DNA of 64,000 bases from DASRAJ01 sp035638255 (lineage in GTDB: Bacteria > Bacteroidota > Bacteroidia > Chitinophagales > UBA10324): contig DASRAJ010000095.1 in the NCBI GenBank assembly GCA_035638255.1, positions 32,184 to 96,183 on the forward strand, in the 5' to 3' direction. Below are positions 60,032 through 64,000 of the stretch, in pieces. Numbering within the stretch: position 1 is the first letter of the stretch; every line of letters begins with the position of its first letter. The position numbers were made by a program, and so were the translations under genes. Under the pieces are notes generated by a model, which did not search any database, had not been told where the DNA came from, and saw only the letters and a program-made list of their open reading frames with translations.

Positions 60032-61972
60032 TCACCGCATAAGAATCATCTTTCCAATATCAGTCTTCGCATCGGTTCTTAAAATGTAGTAATAGAGACC
60101 GGAAGGAAAACCGCTCGCTTCGAAGTTTATATGGTGGCTTCCTGCTGGAAGTAATTTATTATCGAGTAATGATTTCATGGGTTGGCCGTTTACATCAAAT
60201 ACCTCCAACGATGTTGCTGATGTTTTGTCGAGACTAAATTGGATTGTAGTTAAAGTAGTGAAAGGATTAGGAAAATTTTTAAGTGTCGTTGCACTCGTCG
60301 GTATGTTTTTAACCGGTGTAAGATTGCAAGTTTGATCATACGAATACCAGCTTTCATTTCCGTCAAACTGATCATCGGTACCATCGAGGGCATTGTCATA
60401 AGCGGTCACTGCATATACATCCGAAAAATTTGCTGCGCTGAAAGTATGTGAAGTCGTGTTGCCCACATCGAGAACATTATCGAAGAAGCAGCAGTCAGAA
60501 GTATGCCAGTAAATTTTGTATCCTGAAAGGTCGGTTTCAAGATTCGGGTCCCATTCAATTTTAATATTGCCTCCGCCTAAATCAGTCTTAAGAACATGCA
60601 TTGGCGGGGAAATGGGTGCTATGATATCGGGTGTGGTAAGAAATGGAGAAGCATTGATAACGCCGAGAGTAAAGTTGTCAAAGAAGTCGTAGATACCGTT
60701 GTTTACTGTTGTTTGATCGCTTGAGCCCCACCAGTTTTGAGAGGCGTCAAAATCTGGTTGAGTGGAGGTAGAGTTGAATCCGAAATTGTAAAATGGCTCA
60801 GGATTCAGGGAATAATTATCGTGAATGTTATTACCGCTTAAAGTAAAATATTGCGGCTCGTAACCCTGAAGAACGTAAAATTCAGTTCCCCCGTAGTAGG
60901 GACTGATAGTATCTTCATTCATTGTAATAGTATTATGAACAAAGCTTGTGTTCATGCATACTGCAGTCATTTGATTCCAATAACATAAATTGTTTACAAA
61001 GGCATTGTTGCTAATGATACCTTCAAATGGTTGCCATGAAAAACCGGACGCCGCAAAAATCCTGTTGCATTTATTATTGGCTATAATATTATTCTTAAAA
61101 TTAGGAAGGGTTCCTTCCTGTACATACGCCATATCTGAGCCGGTATTGCTGCACAAAAGATTTTTTATAGCATAACCATCTTCAGTCATAATAAATAATA
61201 CAGCATAGTCACTCTTGAATGTATTGTTTACAATCTTGTTGTAGCTGCATTCGAGATGTTGTCCCTGCTGAATGGTTATGCCTGAAAAAGGTGCTATTCC
61301 ATCTCCGTTGTTTTGAATAACATTGTTTTTTATCCGCTCAACACTTCCCTGCCTTGCGTCCAGAATTTTTATAGCACAACCGGCAAATTGCGAGAACCCC
61401 AAAAAACCAATATTATTTTGAAAAAGGTTATCAGAAATGTCCATGAAATGTGTGATATTGTAATTGGTATACCATATACAATTGCCAAGGTTTTTTCTGA
61501 AGGTACAATTGTGAATGTAGGGATATGCACCTACTGCCTGTACCGTTCCATATTCATCCGGGTAAGCCGTTTGAATTCTCCCTCCATACTCTATGGTGCA
61601 GTATTGCATGGTACATCCGCTATGAGTTACGGTGTCATACGGAGTGCTCTCATTGTCGAAAGTGATGTTAGCCCAGTCACCATAATAAGGAGTATCAACA
61701 TTGCTGGTGAATGTAATATACCCCGTAGCGATGCCGATGGCGCGCAATGTTCCTCTTACAAGAATGGTTATTCCGGTATCCATTTTAACTGTTACGTTGG
61801 ACTCAATTGTGAGCGTGACACCAGTGTTCACAAGGATGTTCTGAGTAACAATGTAGGGGCTGCCCGATTGTGCCCATGTTGTATTGGTGCTAATAAGCCC
61901 TCCAACATATGTTTGAGCATGAAGTTGAAGTGCGATGAAAACTGTGGCGATAATAAGTATGTGCTTTTTCAT
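60032..61972 (-). CDS. Secreted parallel beta-helix protein with Fn3-like and C-terminal sorting domains
   Basis: 646 residues from ATG 61972 (leader KKHILIIATVFIALQLHAQ). The beta-helix occupies about 40-440: NVTVKMDTGITILVRGTLRA, YDTVTHSGCTMQYCTIEYGG, GNCIWYTNYNITHFMDISDN, LFQNNIGFLGFSQFAGCAIK, NWWGSSDQTTVNNGIYDFFD (the DASQNWWG turn is frequent in NosD-type helices). A Fn3-like domain follows (LGGGNIKIEWDPNLETDLSG, YKIYWHT) and a FlgD-like sorting domain from TLKNFPNPFTTLTTIQF. Adhesion or glycan binding is inferred. Confidence 0.78.
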   Translation of the reverse strand: MKKHILIIATVFIALQLHAQTYVGGLISTNTTWAQSGSPYIVTQNILVNTGVTLTIESNVTVKMDTGITILVRGTLRAIGIATGYITFTSNVDTPYYGDWANITFDNESTPYDTVTHSGCTMQYCTIEYGGRIQTAYPDEYGTVQAVGAYPYIHNCTFRKNLGNCIWYTNYNITHFMDISDNLFQNNIGFLGFSQFAGCAIKILDARQGSVERIKNNVIQNNGDGIAPFSGITIQQGQHLECSYNKIVNNTFKSDYAVLFIMTEDGYAIKNLLCSNTGSDMAYVQEGTLPNFKNNIIANNKCNRIFAASGFSWQPFEGIISNNAFVNNLCYWNQMTAVCMNTSFVHNTITMNEDTISPYYGGTEFYVLQGYEPQYFTLSGNNIHDNYSLNPEPFYNFGFNSTSTQPDFDASQNWWGSSDQTTVNNGIYDFFDNFTLGVINASPFLTTPDIIAPISPPMHVLKTDLGGGNIKIEWDPNLETDLSGYKIYWHTSDCCFFDNVLDVGNTTSHTFSAANFSDVYAVTAYDNALDGTDDQFDGNESWYSYDQTCNLTPVKNIPTSATTLKNFPNPFTTLTTIQFSLDKTSATSLEVFDVNGQPMKSLLDNKLLPAGSHHINFEASGFPSGLYYYILRTDAKTDIGKMILMR

Positions 61973-62118
61973 AAGGTGGAATTTTTGATTTGAATAATAA
62001 GATAAAAAAAATCTCTGCACTCGTTCCCGATTCTTTATGGTGTTATGAGCAGCGATATGAGTTTATGAGATCGCTTTTTGCTTAGACTCGCACCAGAAGG
62101 GTGAATTCTTCAGGTAAA

Positions 62119-63621
62119 TTATCTTCCTACAACTAATTTTTGCCAAACCATTTTTCCATTATCAGTTAAAACCTGCAAAGGATAAATGCCGCAAGGCATC
62201 TGGGAAACATCTATTTCAGCTTCTCTACTGTTCCTGAAGTCTTCCTTAATAAGTCTTCTACCGTTCACGTCAAAAAGCTGAATGGTAAAGTTGGGTGTGG
62301 GAGCAGTCAGGTGAAAACTTGTGGAACTCGGATTGGGAAAGATGGATGCAACCGGGTCCTCATTTTCTTCGATGCCTACGTTATATCCAAGTTTCACTAC
62401 CCAAAAATCCTCCGATCCATGGTTGCCCGAAACATCTCCATCAGTAGATGACGTCATCCCAACACAAATATATCCATTGTCGTTGGTGGGTCTCATCATA
62501 AATGGAGTATCTCCCCCGGAGCCCCCAAAACAAAATTGATTAAGAATAGTGGTCCCTGTTGCATCAAGAGTCAGCCACCAAAATTTATCTGTGGATTGAG
62601 TGTTACAAGTGATATCACCGTTTTGCGAGGAGGTTTGTCCGAGTACAGCGTAGGTTCCATCATCATTAACATTAACCGAGACAGCGTTATCATACCATGA
62701 ACCTGAAAGATGTCTATCCCAAATTTCATTTCCGGAAGAATCAATTAACAGAACCCAGCCATCGTTCATTGCTGAATCAATTTGGCCTACAACAATGTAT
62801 CCAATGCCTGGAACAACTTCAATGTCTTCTGCCTGTTGTGCGGGAAGAGGCAGACCATAAGTTTTAGCCCATTGCTGATTGCCGTTACTATCTGCTTTAA
62901 CGACCCACCAATAATCTCCCATGCCAGGATATTCCACTCCCGCCATAATAAATCCTCCATCTTCCGCTTCTTCCACATCAAAGGGACGTTCTGAAGTTGA
63001 ACCACCAAAAGTATTTGCCCATTCAATCGTACCGCTTGAGTTTAGTTTAACTAACCAAAAGTCAGTTTGACCGGCGACGGGAGGGTTGACATCTCCATCC
63101 GTGGAACCTGAATTGGTGACAAAAACATATCCACCATCACTGGTTGTTTTTACTCTGGCAGGGTACTCTTCCCCACCTGTTCCTCCATAGCATTTTGACC
63201 ATTGAATATTGCCGCTTACATCAAATTTAATAATCCAAGTGTCAGAGCTTCCGTGATTACCACTTACATCTCCATCATTAGAATAAGCATGACCGCTGAC
63301 AATTACTCCTCCATCCGGCGTTGCATCAATGCCATACCCTCCATCTTCACCACTGCCACCAAGACATTTTTGCCATTGCACTTGACCGGATGAACTCAGT
63401 TTCACAACCAGGTAATCTACTCCACCATGATTGCCCGTAGCATTTCCATTGGTAGATATAGCACCGCCAACAACCGCATAACCTCCATCGGCAGTCTGTG
63501 TGACGGCGTTACCTTGATCGTAATCTGTTCCACCTAAACAGACTTGCCATTCTATTTGAGGTACTTGAGCTGTTACTGAGAAGAAAATAAAAATTGAGAA
63601 AAAAGGTATGAGTTTTTTCAT
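62119..63621 (-). CDS. Secreted T9SS-sorted beta-propeller-like protein
   Basis: 500 residues from ATG 63621 (leader KKLIPFFSIFIFFSVTAQ). Seven or so regular repeats: CLGGTDYDQGNAVTQTADGG, YLVVKLSSSGQVQWQKCLGG, SGEDGGYGIDATPDGGVIVS, with a (S/N)xDGDVSGNHG loop in several. Paralogue of 36513 and 58339, with a different repeat signature. Sorting domain from VASIFPNPSSTSFHLTA to KLVVGR. Confidence 0.78.
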   Translation of the reverse strand: MKKLIPFFSIFIFFSVTAQVPQIEWQVCLGGTDYDQGNAVTQTADGGYAVVGGAISTNGNATGNHGGVDYLVVKLSSSGQVQWQKCLGGSGEDGGYGIDATPDGGVIVSGHAYSNDGDVSGNHGSSDTWIIKFDVSGNIQWSKCYGGTGGEEYPARVKTTSDGGYVFVTNSGSTDGDVNPPVAGQTDFWLVKLNSSGTIEWANTFGGSTSERPFDVEEAEDGGFIMAGVEYPGMGDYWWVVKADSNGNQQWAKTYGLPLPAQQAEDIEVVPGIGYIVVGQIDSAMNDGWVLLIDSSGNEIWDRHLSGSWYDNAVSVNVNDDGTYAVLGQTSSQNGDITCNTQSTDKFWWLTLDATGTTILNQFCFGGSGGDTPFMMRPTNDNGYICVGMTSSTDGDVSGNHGSEDFWVVKLGYNVGIEENEDPVASIFPNPSSTSFHLTAPTPNFTIQLFDVNGRRLIKEDFRNSREAEIDVSQMPCGIYPLQVLTDNGKMVWQKLVVGR

Positions 63622-63821
63622 AGGAAGTGTTTTAATAAAAGTAATCAATTTTTGATCGAGATCCTCATTCATAAAAATTCATTACTGTACCCTCGCCGTG
63701 TCCGCCTGCAGGTTTTTGTGGTTGAGCGAAGGACACAGCGAAGTGTTTGCAGCAACCTCGCAAGTTGTTGCATCTCTCGATCCCCGATCACCATTTAATT
63801 TTTCCTTTTTACTTTTCCCCT

Positions 63822-64000
63822 ATGTCGAAGAAGAAGAAAAAGGAAAAAATTTCTCCAAAGCAAAAAGCTTCTGTGCCTCCTGCGCCTTCTGTTCCTCTTA
63901 GTCCTCTTCAATTTATTTCCATCAAAAAAAATCAGCGATGGATTGTCTTTGCACTTGCCTGTGCGCTCTATGCAAATACCCTCTTCAACCAGTTTGCTCT
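63822..64000 (+). CDS. Membrane protein start, probably TMTC-like TPR/glycosyltransferase (cut by window edge)
   Basis: 59 residues are in the window from ATG 63822. A very basic start (SKKKKKEKISPKQK) and a proline-rich linker precede the first membrane helix WIVFALACALYANTLFNQFA. The ALYANTLFNQFA stretch just inside the first helix resembles the YxNTLxNxFxxDD start of TMTC/GT-C proteins with C-terminal TPRs. Only the start is visible, so this is a weak call. Confidence 0.5.
   Translation, partial: MSKKKKKEKISPKQKASVPPAPSVPLSPLQFISIKKNQRWIVFALACALYANTLFNQFA

Noticed and set aside
61313..61993. 226-residue plus-strand ORF
   Set aside because: Antisense to the beta-helix T9SS gene; cysteine-rich, no domain or leader.

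Overview
The window reads as chromosomal DNA of a member of the Bacteroidota, most likely Chitinophagia/Sphingobacteriia-like. This is inferred from nine secreted proteins with Por/type IX secretion (T9SS) C-terminal sorting domains, a SusC/TonB-type outer-membrane receptor, a Porin_10-type porin, a GWxTD protein, TAnnTTTG-type -7 promoter boxes and few visible Shine-Dalgarno sites. The DNA is moderately AT-rich. No prophage, integron or CRISPR array was seen, and no gene-free stretch exceeds 300 bp.

Layout. 0-7.3 kb: partial TonB receptor, tRNA-Pro(GGG) with two tandem terminators, a barrel-less receptor-like protein, a membrane-anchored YheO-PAS protein, a T9SS cargo, ruvB, and a secreted GATase-like protein. 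7.3-14.2 kb: a minus-strand operon lpxK-PNP-porin with ATGA overlaps, a c-type cytochrome lipoprotein, and a PIN toxin-antitoxin pair whose toxin is frameshifted. 14.4-25.6 kb: beta-helix T9SS protein, nif3 and zinc-ribbon pair, TPR protein, GT-C glycosyltransferase, PafA-like alkaline phosphatase, and a small membrane-protein/winged-helix cluster carrying a 13-copy 15-bp tandem array. 25.6-34.8 kb: T9SS protein, aminotransferase, heptose-7-P kinase, a three-part GT2/GT-C/TPR fusion, methyltransferase, six-bladed NHL T9SS protein. 34.9-46 kb: TPR lipoprotein, T9SS protein, DUF2461, Hsp20 behind a CIRCE-like inverted repeat, Ogt, then an arginine group (arginine decarboxylase, arginase, argS) into which a decayed REP-associated transposase with its REP hairpins is wedged. 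46-50.3 kb: four tandem genes with seven OmpA-like modules. 50.4-64 kb: conserved hypothetical, WbqC, GWxTD, GT2, YcxB-like, lipocalin-like, divergent aroQ/xerD, three more T9SS cargo genes, and the start of a TMTC-like membrane protein.

The most unusual signal is not a gene. Many intergenic junctions, and several coding stretches, are built from degenerate tandem heptamers (7-bp period, sometimes 7+8 = 15 bp) of a few recurring word families such as GTTGGCA, CACCATT, CACGATT, GAAAATT, TTAAGTC and GTGGACGTAAGACTT. They fill whole intergenic gaps up to the start codon, change word family without losing register, encode the signal peptides of two exported proteins, and occur as exact 21-bp (3 x 7) in-frame pieces in two enzymes. 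They resemble in principle the heptameric STRR repeats of heterocystous cyanobacteria. I know of no description of them in this lineage, but I could not search.
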